The notes: generated by a model from the letters alone, not told the origin. A stretch of DNA of 64,000 nucleotides from Membranipora membranacea (GCA_914767715.1 OU612065.1:10540001-10604000), one strand, 5' to 3'; numbered from the stretch's first letter, positions 13,456 through 25,560 are shown. Numbers and translations are program-made.

Positions 13456-13678
13456 TTAGAAGTTTGAGCTTTTTTCAGTGGATTTGTCCATTGTGAATTC
13501 TGAGGGGTGGTAATAGTGTGGTTCGGTTTCATCAGGAATTGACATTTCGTCATAGTCATTTTCGTCGAGTTGAAGTACATGATCCGGTGATGTGGCTCTG
13601 AGATTAAGTGGTGATATGTATCTGTATATTGGAGTATCTGATTCACAATGGTACATGGTATCGTCGCCTTCAGTCACT
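13456..13678 (-). CDS. Orphan candidate terminal exon, acidic tyrosine-containing tail
   Basis: A strong minus-strand acceptor (atccatttgtag) is followed by 74 open codons to a TAA at 13458-13456. The peptide begins VTEGDDTMYHCESDTP and has a run of Tyr, Asp and Glu (DENDYDEMSIPDETEPHYY). Composition is protein-like. Only a phase-2 entry (two carried bases) leaves the frame open. It lies downstream of polycystin-2 gene B on the same strand. Gene B exons ending in phase 2 (for example 16919-16786) could splice to it and give a different C-terminus. It could equally be the last exon of an unrecognised gene. I do not recognise the sequence. Confidence 0.4.
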
Positions 13679-14572
13679 CTACAAATGGATATTTATATCA
13701 AAATATTCAACTTAGGCATTACAAGAACACTGCATGGCCAATTGGAGATGGCGTGACGAATGCCAATCCTCTTATTGGTCAGTTGAGGGTACATGGAACA
13801 ACAATGAAATAAGTTTTCATGAAAACATCCCACACCGACCTCCTGACTCCATTATTATTATTATGTTATCAGCAGCTGTAACCAACGACTCTGAAGGGAG
13901 GACAGTAAAATGGAAGACTCCTTCTTTAAACATTCTTTGGGGCAAAGCAGCTGACCAAAATTGGACATAATGGTTATTATAGCAGGTCATTATTGTTAAT
14001 TGAACACTTATTGCAAGTAATAGATTACATGAGCTATTCAGTAACCATGGTTTTGAGAACAGAAATCTACCAAATGTATAATATATAGGTTTTCAAAGAA
14101 GAAACGATGTTAATGTTAGCTTTGAGCCACAGAGGACCTTATAAAAGAAATATAACCTTTTACCTCATCGTTTCCTCTATAATAACAACAGCTCAAATGA
14201 AGTTGGAATTAACGCTACAGCAGCCTCCTTTTCAGTAAGCATCAGATTAACAGAGGCAGTTATCAATGGCAAAAAAACGTTATGCAAGACCTTCACCAAT
14301 GACTTGGAAAAAAACCCTAGCGCTAGTTTTAATTGGAAAGTCTTGGATGAAATTTAGCACAACTTATATAAGATTACTCTTTGACTGGCTAAAGCCTGAC
14401 AGTATCCTGGTATGATTACTTTTGTAGAACTAGCAGAAATTTTAGACATCTAACCTGGCTGTTTAATCAAAGCCATTTATAAGTCAATATAATTATAGAG
14501 TACAGAGGAGGCATTGACAGTAGAGGCATTCAGAGATTTATCATATTTTCGAATGCCTTCTACTCTGCATGT
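13679..14572. other. 3' flank of polycystin-2 gene B
   Basis: No convincing exon, RNA gene or repeat was seen. It presumably contains the 3' UTR of gene B on the minus strand. Confidence 0.35.
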
Positions 14573-17500
14573 TTAGGAGTGGGGTAGATTATACATAGAG
14601 GGATCACCACCGGGATGGGGGAAGCTTACATTTTGGCTCGGGTTAGATGAGCGAGCACGACCACCACTAGCTGCACCAGGAGAAGCACGTTGAGTAGCAC
14701 TGCCGCTTCCACCCCCAGCACCGCTGTCAATGTTAGAGTCTGAGTCCCACCTCTCCAGCTCCTCTCTAACTAGTCTCTCCATCTGATCTCTCTTCATCTC
14801 ATCAGTGTGAACATCAGACTACAAACATAAGGTAGAAATACTGCGATTTGATCTAGATGGTTTGTTTGAAGACAGTTTAATTATGGCAGCGCCTGCACAA
14901 CTTTCTGACTTGGAGAGTACAATAGATTAAGGAGAAAAATCAAAAATTTAACAACTGTACTAACATTGAGTCTTATTCTGAGCTCACCTCATTGATACTG
15001 TCAAGTAGTTTGCCCATCGTCTCCCTTCTCTTCAGTTTAGCTTTCTCCATGGCTTCAAGTTTAACAAGCACAGCATCAATCTTAGACACAATACTGCCAA
15101 TGGAGTGTTCCATTCTGTCAACACGTCTTGAAAGAACCTGTCAAGTAGATTATTTGGGTGAATAGCCAACAGATACATGGGGTATAATATATACTTGGGT
15201 TTGGAAGATCCTCCTAAGAAGTTCAACACAGAGCAGGATCAGTAGTATTCTATACTAGGGCAGGTGATTCCATCACGGATTACTGATATAGCGAGTGAGT
15301 GTATGGTACTTACATTAAATTCCTCGTAGGCGACTCCATTGATAGGTCGAGCAGCGTTACGCCTGGATGATCTCGTTCCACTAGTATCCTCATCATCACT
15401 ATCATCACCACTGCTGTATGTGTTGCTGCTTCTTGATTTGTCGTGATTTTGTCGAGCCTCAAGTTCTGAAAATTCTCTTGCCAATGTTGCCTGAAAAACA
15501 AGCACAACTCAGACAGGCCGGATAATAACAAAGATATGAAAACTGAATCCACACTGATGTCAGGAATACCCATAACGATAACACAATGACAAGCATAATG
15601 AGTCGGAGGCAGAATTCTCATACTGTGCCACTTGGCTCTATGCGACAGGCAAACATATATAGGAATAGACTTGATAAAATGAAAAGCTAATTTTAAGCTG
15701 AACAGGAAATGAGATAGAGAGCGTAAAGCTGAACGGAGCGTGATTTTCTAATTACCTTCTTAGAGCTTTTTTTTTCTTTGCCTTTTTTCAAGTTTCCTTT
15801 AAGTGGCAGGTTCCCGTTGGGGGATTGATTGATTTTTACGCCAGCAAGGTTGAAACCAAACTTTGCAATTTTGAAGGCATTGATTTCAAGTGCTATGCGG
15901 ATGACTGCTTGTTGAAATGGTGTGAGGATTTTAGACTGATAGAAAAGAGAAGATAAGACAGAATAACGCAATTGATGAATTTGCTGGGATGAAGATGAAA
16001 AGTCCCGAGAGATGAGAAGAATACTTCATCACAGAGAAATTTTAACTGAGTTGTGTGAAACTGAAAAAAGATTGAATAGTATTCTTGATGAGATTTGATC
16101 TCAATACCATAGACATGTATACAGGAATACCTGATAATTAATCACATGATTGCCTTATGGATGGCTGATCGTAAGATATGCTTATAAAGGAGCAGAATAC
16201 ATAAGCGTGACCATATACAACATGAGATGGGATGAAAAATTATACTTACACCATATGGCATCTTAAACAGTCAAATACTAAAGTCAATACAGGGTCAAGC
16301 AGAGCGTTCCACATGGAACGTCAAACTGACTATTACAATATCTGGGATGTTCAGGTGCAAACCCCATTCCAAAAGCATGACTGGATGTTCATACTTGAGA
16401 ATCCAACCATTTCACCAAACATGAATATGTATTACTGATATAAGGAATATGAGATAAGAACATACCCGCTGTCCCTCTAGATCATCCTGCATCTTCCTCT
16501 GTTCCTCCTCGTTCAGAACTTTGTCACCGTCCAGATCATACTTAGCAAAGGCAGCTTCCACTTCTTCCTCACTGTAGCCTCGCCTGTAATGTGAAAAGAA
16601 ATTGTCATGCAGTAAGCTTGCCTTCCTTTCCACTAACTTGGTTCTCACTCCAGCGCTATTAATGTCCTCCAAGTCCATCATCACAAATTTTCAATGACAC
16701 ACATCCTCTATGAGCAGCCAAGCACTGTTTGAGACATTATCCTCTTGAAGAAATGAAGATTTCAATACGAGATTGATGAACTTACAGTTTGAGTTCAGTC
16801 CTGAATTCTCCGATGTCGATCTTCTTATCGTGATCTTTGTCGGCAGCTTTGAGGGCTTTCTGTATACCACTGATCTTATCCTTCTTTAGGTTCATCTTAC
16901 TCATCATCTTATTGTATTGCTATTGAAAGAAAATCAGATGTCATAGATATTATTATTGTTATGCTAAAAAACCTTTGATTCAAGAGTTGTTGGAGACTCA
17001 GGTACAATATTTCTAGAACAGAACCTAAAAAGACCATAAAAAAGTACCAGCCATTGTGCTTTCTGTCTTTGATTAATTGATTGATCTCCATTCTATGAAT
17101 TAGTTATACCTGTTTGAAGAACTCGCTCATTTCGATCTCGTTCTTAGCATCAGCCAGATCGGCCTTGACCTCTGCGTATGTGTCGTTGATGATAGCGAGG
17201 AACATGTTGAGAAGTACGAAGAAGACAAAGAATACAAAGAAGATGAAGTAGATTGGGCCGAGTACTCTGTGAGCCATCTCAAGCTCGTGGAAATCAAAAT
17301 CTCCCAGAATGATACGGAACAGCGTCAACCTGTAGCGTAAGATAAACAAGCCATTATAGTATGAGTTAACATATTGGTGTCCACAAATAATGGTGTAACA
17401 TCATAGTTTTTCACCTTCGAGTCATTTGCTGATGATAAACAGGGAAGACCAACACGACACCACGGTGTGTTACTTATTCTCCCATGATATTATATCTACT

Positions 17501-20500
17501 ATTCTAAGCACCGCTTATCAGATTCATGTGTCAGATTGAAGGTAAAAATCTATGAGGATCCAATACTCATCAGCCATGCATATAGATAGAATAGGATGAT
17601 GGTATAATCAGAGATTTGTACTTACATAGCATTGATAAGATCACTGAAATCACGGACTTGAGTACCGAACAGTAGATAACCAAGCTGAGCGAAGGCAAAG
17701 AATATGATCATAAACATGACCATGAATCCTGCGAGATCCTTCTTGGCTTTACCGATGGTGCTGGTCAGCTGAGTCATTGTCTTATTGAAGCTCACATACT
17801 TAAAGACCTGTAAGAGAATAATACAATTATGAATCACAGATCGGCAGCCATAAGCAACGTAATATAAAACAGTATTTCTCATTTATAGTTTGTGAAACAC
17901 TTTCATAAACATAATCTCACCAATAGACATAGGATCCGATATCTCTATGGCACATTAGGAAGAGATGTGCATCTGACTTATAACCCACCTTGAGCCACGC
18001 CAGGAACACAGCTAAAGCGATGCCATAGTTGAAGTGAACCTGCCAGAAACTGAGGAACTCAAAGTCACCAAACTGATCAGGAGCAGCAAGCAAGTCTGAC
18101 AACTGTCGATCCACCTGTCAATATTGATAAAAAACAAAGATTGAAATGGAAGCGGAAGAACAAAACTGGAATTCAAAGTCAAAACTATGGAAAAAGTGGA
18201 TGCACAAGGCTTAATTCATCTAGAGGCCGAGAAAGTTGACATTGGTTCATTTAAATATCGCTAATTTACAACATTCCATCGCTATGGCAACTCTTGAAAG
18301 GCTAAGATTAGGAGAGCCACTCTTACCTCATAAGTTCTGTAGCAGTTGAAGGCCACACAAACCAGACAGATAAGGATGATAGCCATATCCAACCAGTTCC
18401 AGATGTCACCAAAATACTTCAGCTTATGCTTCTTAATCTTAAAAACGGAAGCCAAAGCTCATTATACTTATACAATTATACAGTTCAATATAATGCATTC
18501 GTAGTCACTCATTTTCACTTTAAAATGAATACAAATAGGCCTTGTTTGTTGGAACACAGAGCGACACACCTAAGTCAGCGTGGTGCACTGATGAGAAAGA
18601 GCTAAGCTAATAATTACCTCAAGCGCCTCCTCAATGATGTAGTAGAACAGGAAGAGGATAAACACTCCCTCACATCCCAACACAAAGAAGTCCATGGTGC
18701 TCACATATCTCAGTAGTTTTACCGTACGGAATGTCCAACTGGGGATAACTCCACCCGTCGCAGGGAACTCCACCATCAATCTACCAACAAACAAAACAGT
18801 GAGTTGGAAATGTAAACCAGTGGGAAGACATACAAAACTGACATCAGATTTCATCTGCTGCAGTTTAAATATTGCTTAGTTCACAGCCATATCTGAAGCA
18901 AAGAAAAGAGCTGAATGTTTTAGTAATTATTTGTGTGTAGAAGAGGGATATCTGACTACTCACCGAATGATACAGAACAGGTTGATGTTTGCGTTATATA
19001 CAGAGAAGTCAAAGAACACAACCCTAGTTCCTCTGTCTATCCATAAGTTTTGTTTGAGGTCCTGTATGATCTCCATAGAGGCCGAAGAATTAGAGGCTAA
19101 GTTCTGATAGAATCCAGCTCCACTGTACACTGCTATTTTACCCTCTACTGATGAACCGTCTAAATCTTCCTCTGTCGAGTACTCCCAACTTAACAATACA
19201 CACATACATATTTATATATATATGGTGATAATTATGATTGTCACAGTGTATCTTCTACCCAGCGAGATACGAGGGTTACTAAGAAACACTCTAGGAACAG
19301 ATGCATATCAGATCACGCTAGTGTCTATCACAAAGTCATGATTTAACAGTGTCGCTTATGGGAAAGTAGAAAGTCATACAAAATTTTGGTTACCACTACG
19401 ATTTTAATTTCCTGGAAATGTAATATGTAGGCTATAGTTGGAAAGGAAGCATGGCGAAATAAACTGGTCTTCATGTTTTTCCTGAACAGTAATCACAAAT
19501 ATAGTAATAAAACACACGAGACTTACGCAGTGCCAACCATTTTTCCAAATGGATCTTTATCTTCATAGGTGGACGAGTAGGTATCAAAGCATTGTTTGAT
19601 CTCATCAGTGAAATCAGAGTGAACCTCACATGATTGATTGTGAACCTAAAATCATGAGACATAATATTGTTAATCTCAAGTCACCATAACTTAGCCTTTT
19701 CAAGCGGCTACTGTTTCTGTTTTAGGGGTTGCCAACCGAAACAAAAAATCAGCCGCGTGACAAGGCTAAACATAGCTACTAAAGGTAGAGACCTGAACAT
19801 TTACAATACAGTTTTCGGAGCTCTTAATTATGCCTCAATTCGGAGTTGTCCTCCCTCCAGTTTGATACTTTTAACCCATGCCGCATAGGAAAAACCTGCT
19901 GAAAGAGGGTTATCTTGAAAACCGCTTATGTAAGGATAAAAATGATTCTTGATTAAGAGTCTGCACCATTGAAAACCCTGTGAGACAGGGTTTCCAAATA
20001 ATTGGAGGCTTGAATGTTGATAAATCTTAATTTTAGTGACGAAACTCTTGAAAAATTCTGCCAAATTGTCCGCAAAACAGGCAGAAAATGCTATGATTGA
20101 CAAACCAAATACTAAAATGATTTCCCAAACTATGTCCATGTGAGTTTTCAATGCTGCAGATTCTGAATCAAAAATAATTTTTAACCTTTTATAAGCGGTT
20201 ATCAAGATAACCCTCTTTTCAGCACGTTTTTCCTATGCGGCGTGGGTTAAAAGTACCAAACTGGAGAGATGACAACTCCTAACTGAGGCCTTAATCAGAG
20301 CTCAGAAAACTGTCTATTGAATTGAACATTTTGCACAAGTAGAACTTAGATGGAATACACCATCAATCAGTAACAAAGTATCTGAGGGCCCACATCGGCG
20401 TCAAAGTTAGATAACCGTACCAACGTCATCATTTACTGGAAGGGATGAAACAAGTACCTTTAGTTGTCTCATTCTGGGAACGCCGAGCATTTTGTTCTCA

Positions 20501-22857
20501 AAGTAGATGTAGCCACGGTCTTCTTCTGTCACGTTATCACGATTGTAGTAAGTCTCCCAGTCCGTATATAACCCAGTAATCAGTGGTCCCTCAGAAAACT
20601 ACAATCACACATCAGCAGAAGGGGTAAAACACTATAAAAACCATTAAACTGGTCTTCTCAGGCTTCTTCTTAGGAGCATGTTGGGATATACTCCAAGTAC
20701 ACTATCATTATGTCATATTTTAGCCCCAATGAGAAACAGGCTTGTAAAAACGATGGATAATATTGCATCCTAGGGAGGACAGGAACTTATAACAATAATT
20801 GGGCCTAAGGCACATCATTTTTCAGTAACGAAAAATTGGTGGTAGATGTACTGCGAACAAGTTGTAACTTACTCTCCAGAAATCCTGCATTGTAGTCATT
20901 CCTCTGAATGTGTTCTTAGTATCAGGGAACTGAGAATCGACAAACAGCTCCTGCATCACTTTGGTGTAGTAATACATGTTAGTGTTTGTCATACCAAAGG
21001 TCACTGAAAATCAGGGGAAAAATATGGTAAACAACTATTCGGCATAATATTGGACATTAATTAATTTAATTTTACAATTTTCATCGTATCGGATTTACGT
21101 ATACGTTTCATGGGAATAAAATGAATTGAATTAACCAGGTCACTTTTCCATTTTTATCGGCTGCTCTTGTGAACATCAGGTAACATAGGTAAACAACATG
21201 GGCGCTGCCGGCTGTCACGAAGATCATGAATTATTTGCACCTTGATGGGCCTCATGAACTTGTTGCCAACATTGATTTCCTATTTTACATGTACCTAAAC
21301 AATAGAACCTCTGAATTTTTAATTTAGAATAATCGATACTGCTGACAACAGGGATATTTATATCAAATAAAATGCTTTTTATCTAATGAAACTGGTATTG
21401 ATTGTTTTGTGGTAGATTTGACCAGCACACCATGGCTGTCCCATATGAACAAGACAATATGGCGGAAAGGTGCAAGGATGAAAATGAAAATGTGCTGAGG
21501 AGGTGTTTTGTGAAACTGATAATAGCCTTAGATAGTATGACAGATTGAGGATAATCTGTGTTTTTATAGTAAAGGGAAGCTGAAATTCCAATTAACGCAA
21601 TCGAAAATTCATGGGCAGGTCCACACAATGGTTTGCGGTTGAATTTATTATCATTTTAGTTCTGAAATGTCAAAATCACAGCAGGGGATTGATTGATGCC
21701 TTCCACATAATGTTCATAATTGTTCATGGGTCGGGTCACGCTTGATAAAAGACAAGATGAGTCTCATATCACCTAAATACCACTGTGCAAAGTGATATAC
21801 ACCTTAATAAATACAGGGTAGCGTTAGTGAAATAAGATTCAACGGCTGATTAACTTTCAGATACTTACAGACAACAAGTAATGTCAGAAAGATACTGTAC
21901 AAAACAAGCTCTCTCAACAGAATATAAGCCTTCGTTTCACTGTCAGCTGTCTTTTCATCCATTAGACTTGAAGTGGCCCAAATAGCTGTGTAAACAGGTG
22001 GTAGGATAACACACAGTGCATGGGTGATTTACTCAGGTTAGGTGAACATTAGGCAGATTCTCATCTGAGCTGCTTGCCTAACCCGAGCAGCAAAGGTGCA
22101 TAAAAGGAAAATGTGAGGTGCAAAAATAAACTGCAATGTGCATACTGAGACCGTCAGTGACGGCAGTGTAGTTTTCCACACATTTTACTTACAAACACAA
22201 AGTATGGTCAGGAAAACACAGTAGAGAATTAGCTCTCTCAGAACTGTGGCTGCTTTGGTGGACGGATCTTCAAGTTCTTTTGCATCCATGGTTCCACGAG
22301 TGGACCAGATAGCTATGTACACAATCCAACAATGTTTAATACGCAGGGAATAGTGATATTCAAATAATTCTAAGTTCTCACCCGGTTAGCAAAGCAACAG
22401 TTGTCAATATCATTGTTTCAAATGCAAAAAAAATTTTTTTTTCTAGTTTCTGAAATCAGTCTAAAATGATTTGAATGCTAAAATACTCAATTAAAATGAA
22501 CACTGTTTGTTGTGAACATTTCAATTTGGCTGATGAACAGTCATGTGGAAAAAGATAATACCAGTACTTACATCTGAATCCTCTCTTGAACTTGGCGAAG
22601 CCTGAGATGGGTTTGGGTTTGCCTCTGGGTTTCTCCTGGCCTGCGATGTGGATCTCACCATCGATGTACACTTCTCCCTCCATAGCAGTGGGCATCATGT
22701 CTCCCTCATCTCCCAGTCTCAGATCTCTGTTCTCAAACTCTCCGTTACCGCTCTGTCTGGACTCTGGTCGACCTCCGGGAGCATCCAAACCATCGTCATT
22801 CCATGCATTACGAGAATTCGCACTCGCAGGCCTCTTGCCTGAAGAATTGCGACTCAT
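14573..22857 (-). CDS. Polycystin-2 (TRPP2) gene B, cation channel
   Basis: Tandem paralog of gene A and closer to vertebrate PKD2 in several blocks ([22 protein letters not shown]). Exons: 22857-22572; 22312-22193 or 21985-21869 (alternatives); 21003-20873; 20598-20458; 19645-19527; 19188-18964; 18780-18618; 18437-18327; 18114-17989; 17807-17626; 17329-17110; 16919-16786; 16583-16466; 15935-15756 (cassette); 15490-15314; 15137-14988; 14818-14573. The first alternative plus the cassette gives 2829 nt, 942 aa. Visible parts: N-terminal [11 protein letters not shown]1 with LRELILY; polycystin domain with C-x12-C ([15 protein letters not shown]), [19 protein letters not shown]2-S6; pore [20 protein letters not shown] loops [12 protein letters not shown] and [12 protein letters not shown]; acidic [12 protein letters not shown] linker; coiled coil [29 protein letters not shown]; Gly/Ser-rich end. 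The S2-S3 exon is split here but not in gene A. The channel call is firm; isoform use is inferred. Confidence 0.93.
15756..15935 (-). other. 60-codon basic cassette exon of polycystin-2 gene B
   Basis: Minus-strand acceptor with a long pyrimidine tract (cttatcttctcttttctatcag), 180 open bases, then donor AAG|gtaatt. Entry and exit are both phase 0, exactly as required between exons 16583-16466 and 15490-15314. It encodes 60 residues ending in a lysine-rich block ([11 protein letters not shown]) between the second EF-hand and the acidic linker. Gene A has no counterpart. Inclusion or skipping keeps the frame, so it may be alternatively spliced. Confidence 0.6.
19809..20312. mobile_element. Foldback / MITE-like element in a gene B intron
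   Basis: The two ends are imperfect inverted repeats of roughly 170 bases each. The left end (cagttttcggagctc from 19809) and the reverse complement of the right end (cagttttctgagctc, ending 20312) align, then share blocks such as cgcataggaaaaac and gagggttatcttga. They continue to the catt-gaaaac block near 19975 and 20140. The centre is about 160 bases. No transposase was seen. It lies between coding exons 20598-20458 and 19645-19527. No clear target duplication was found. Confidence 0.7.
21869..22312 (-). other. Duplicated, probably mutually exclusive exons for helix S1 (gene B)
   Basis: Two consecutive exons, 22312-22193 (120 nt) and 21985-21869 (117 nt), both follow a one-base carry and leave a one-base carry. 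Both encode the same segment: (S)IW-S/A-T, a charged stretch, then an S1 helix ([16 protein letters not shown] versus [16 protein letters not shown]). Each has its own acceptor and gtaagt donor. Using both would keep the frame but place two S1 helices in series, which should invert the topology of the polycystin domain. I therefore infer mutually exclusive use. The intron between them is 207 bases. Confidence 0.75.
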
Positions 22858-22859
22858 TT

Positions 22860-22960
22860 TGTAGTTGGGTGAGGCTGCTGATCAGTATGTGGTGAGGCAG
22901 CGATGGGTAGAAATGAAATGATGTATTCACATACCTGCAACCGAGACAATCAATAATACA
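22860..22960 (-). other. 5' leader and leader intron of polycystin-2 gene B
   Basis: On the minus strand a donor, cag|gtatgtgaat, lies at 22934-22921, with possible acceptors (gatcag, cagcag) just before the ATG at 22857. The leader seems to contain a very short intron, or the first exon ends at 22935. Confidence 0.4.
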
Positions 22961-25560
22961 CAATAGGCCTCTCATACAATACAAGTATTACGTCAATACT
23001 TATACCCAATCAGAGCATGCCCGTTACATATAGATTAGACCATAAATTAGATCTCAGCCCCCCCCCTCCCCCAGTCAGCATTTAGAATGGACCCTGGTTG
23101 ATGGAGATTGGCCAGCCACATTGCAGGATGCGTAATATACAACCAAGTTTGTTAGGATCAGCAACGGTCCTATGCTGAACAAAGAGTTATGGACTTATAG
23201 GTAATAGTGAGATCTGATACATCATAGTTGGCAATCATGAATACATGATACTTTGTACTTGATTGAGATTTTCGAAATCTCAAGAACCAGCAAACATAAA
23301 GTAATGATCCATAAAACAACGATTGAGAAGTTAGTTTGTTCTGATTTTTTAGCCCTCCCATTATGTGCAACTTTACTCAAACTACGTTGGGGAAAGAGCT
23401 ACCTGTTAAGGCCTACAGCTACAGAAATTATGCTGTAATAAACAGCTATGATACTCAGGCGAGTTTCATTTTATAAGGCACCAATCAAACTTGATTAGCA
23501 TTTCATTGGTGATCTTTATTTACCATGAGCATAATTATTACTTCTGTACTTCAGCTTATAGATAACTAACCCTCCTGGGAGAGTGGACACACACACTACC
23601 TTTAATCTCAAAGTTTAGGGACCCGAATTCTTCCATTAAAACCAGGAGACCGGCAGGAAATAAAAAGTGTTTAATTAACACTGCAGGCTATTCCTCAGAG
23701 CTTGTTATGCAAATCCAGGCATTAAAGGGGGATGGCCGATTCTTTCTAGTAGAAGTGAGGCACTTTAAAGCAATCACTTCACTCGAAATCCTTGCTATTT
23801 TCTTCCTTCAAACAGGGAAATCGACTGCTCCAAAAGATTTCTCTTAGCAGATATATAAATTTCAACAACAAGTGTTCCATTTTGAACATCTGGCAGGTCT
23901 GGCTTACGAAAAACAATGAATGAGATAGCGTTTTAACCCAAAAGCCCGATCTAAGTTGCTAAAGAAGGGTTGTTTTGACACTAGGCCAGGGAAAAAGATG
24001 TTCCAAAACAAACAATAGAGTATCGGTATTCAGCCGAGGAGAAACTCCTTAATGAAACGCATCAATGTACTGAGGGACTTCATTGAGCCAATGAGTATAG
24101 TACATTGGTAAAATAGTGCCTGGACGTGGCCTAGTTTTTGCACTGGTTTGGCTACACTTCACACAGCTTCTGATCATACTATGACATTTAGAATGATAAT
24201 GTTCTAACCAAGGATGGTGGAACTGGGACACCCTCCTTGTTTTAACAAGGGATATCTTTATTTATTCACCTTGGGGAACAACAAGATTGGAATAAAGAGT
24301 CATTGCTTGGAGTGGACTGCTTGACCAAATGGGACTCCTAGTGGTCATTGGTTGGAACATTTGGTTGTTAAAAAGTGATGATAAGGCCGGAATAATGGTG
24401 AATTAAATCATTCATTGAATTGATTAAATCAAGGAGGAACAAGCCAGGGACTCATTGATTGAATCATTCCATTCTCCCTGATGATGTGATGATTGAATGA
24501 TTTGATTGAATATCATCACAATAATGTAATAGTAGCTGCTACCAAGGAGGAGTACTCCTTGCTGCTCCTCCTAGGAAAGAACAGAGTCATACAGTATAAT
24601 TTGTACTCAACTCACCACAATGTACTCCTGTGTGAGCCGTTATTGATACAGTTTAGATATTTAATCCCGTTGTCCACTTGTTGGTCTTGTTTTGCTCTGT
24701 GTGAATTATCTCAGAAAGTGAAACCACAACCCATATGTAATTTCATCCAATAAAAAATCTGGATGTTGGAACGTGGTGTGTGATTGGCTGCAGTTAAATT
24801 ATAAATTAGTGAAAAAAGGAAGTTGTCAGCACTTCTAAACTGAGAGGATAACTACTAGGCTTCTCATAGTTGAATCAGGTTGAATGACATTCTTGTTCTT
24901 ACTATTGCTTCCTTGGTCTTTTTTTCAAATCCTTTAATCCACTAGTCTCTCAATTAGGTAAATCTATTGCCAATTATTTTCAATGTAATCGAATCAACAG
25001 AAACAGCAGATACGGTACTATTTGTGATTGTAATTGTAATTGTCGGTGCAATGAGCAGCGGTTAGTGTACATAAAGAATGTGTGAATATTAAGTGACACA
25101 CATATGTATAAATGAAAGTAATTTTTAATTCATCATTTCTTTCTTTTATTTGTGATGAATTTATCATTGGCAATCATAACTGTTGTTAGACACCTATCTT
25201 AAAGCATTAGTAATTAGTATAAGGCAACCTTTTTTTTTCCTACCTAAATGATTATCAAGATAACGCCATTTCCTGGTTAACCTAAATTGAGAAATATGAT
25301 GTTCTTAAATAAATACTGTAAATTACTGGGAGCAGCATGAGAAAGGCAAAAACATCATAGGTGGAAAATCAGCATCGCTACCTTAAAAAGGCAGAAAATT
25401 TAGCACCGGCCACACATCACATGCACCCAAATCACCTTTCACACCTCGAGAAATGCAATAATCTCAGTATAGAACTTTAGGGTGGGATGTTGAGAATTGG
25501 GAAAAAGACTAACATCAACCTAGGAAACTTCTCTAGAAGCTGAACAAACAAGGTGTGGTA
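22961..25560. other. Gene-poor spacer
   Basis: Probably holds the promoter of polycystin-2 gene B at its left end. No exon with family similarity was found. A short minus-strand reading frame at 24231-24049 has a CxxC and faint integrase-like spacing, but it is too weak to call. Confidence 0.35.

Noticed and set aside
19828-20205. 125-codon minus-strand frame
   Set aside because: It lies inside the foldback element and spans both arms; open by chance in a palindromic repeat.
24049-24231. Minus-strand frame with CVKCSQTSAKTRPRPG, faintly like a retroelement integrase zinc-binding region
   Set aside because: The His pair spacing is wrong, there is no catalytic core nearby, and the frame is short; similarity could be chance.
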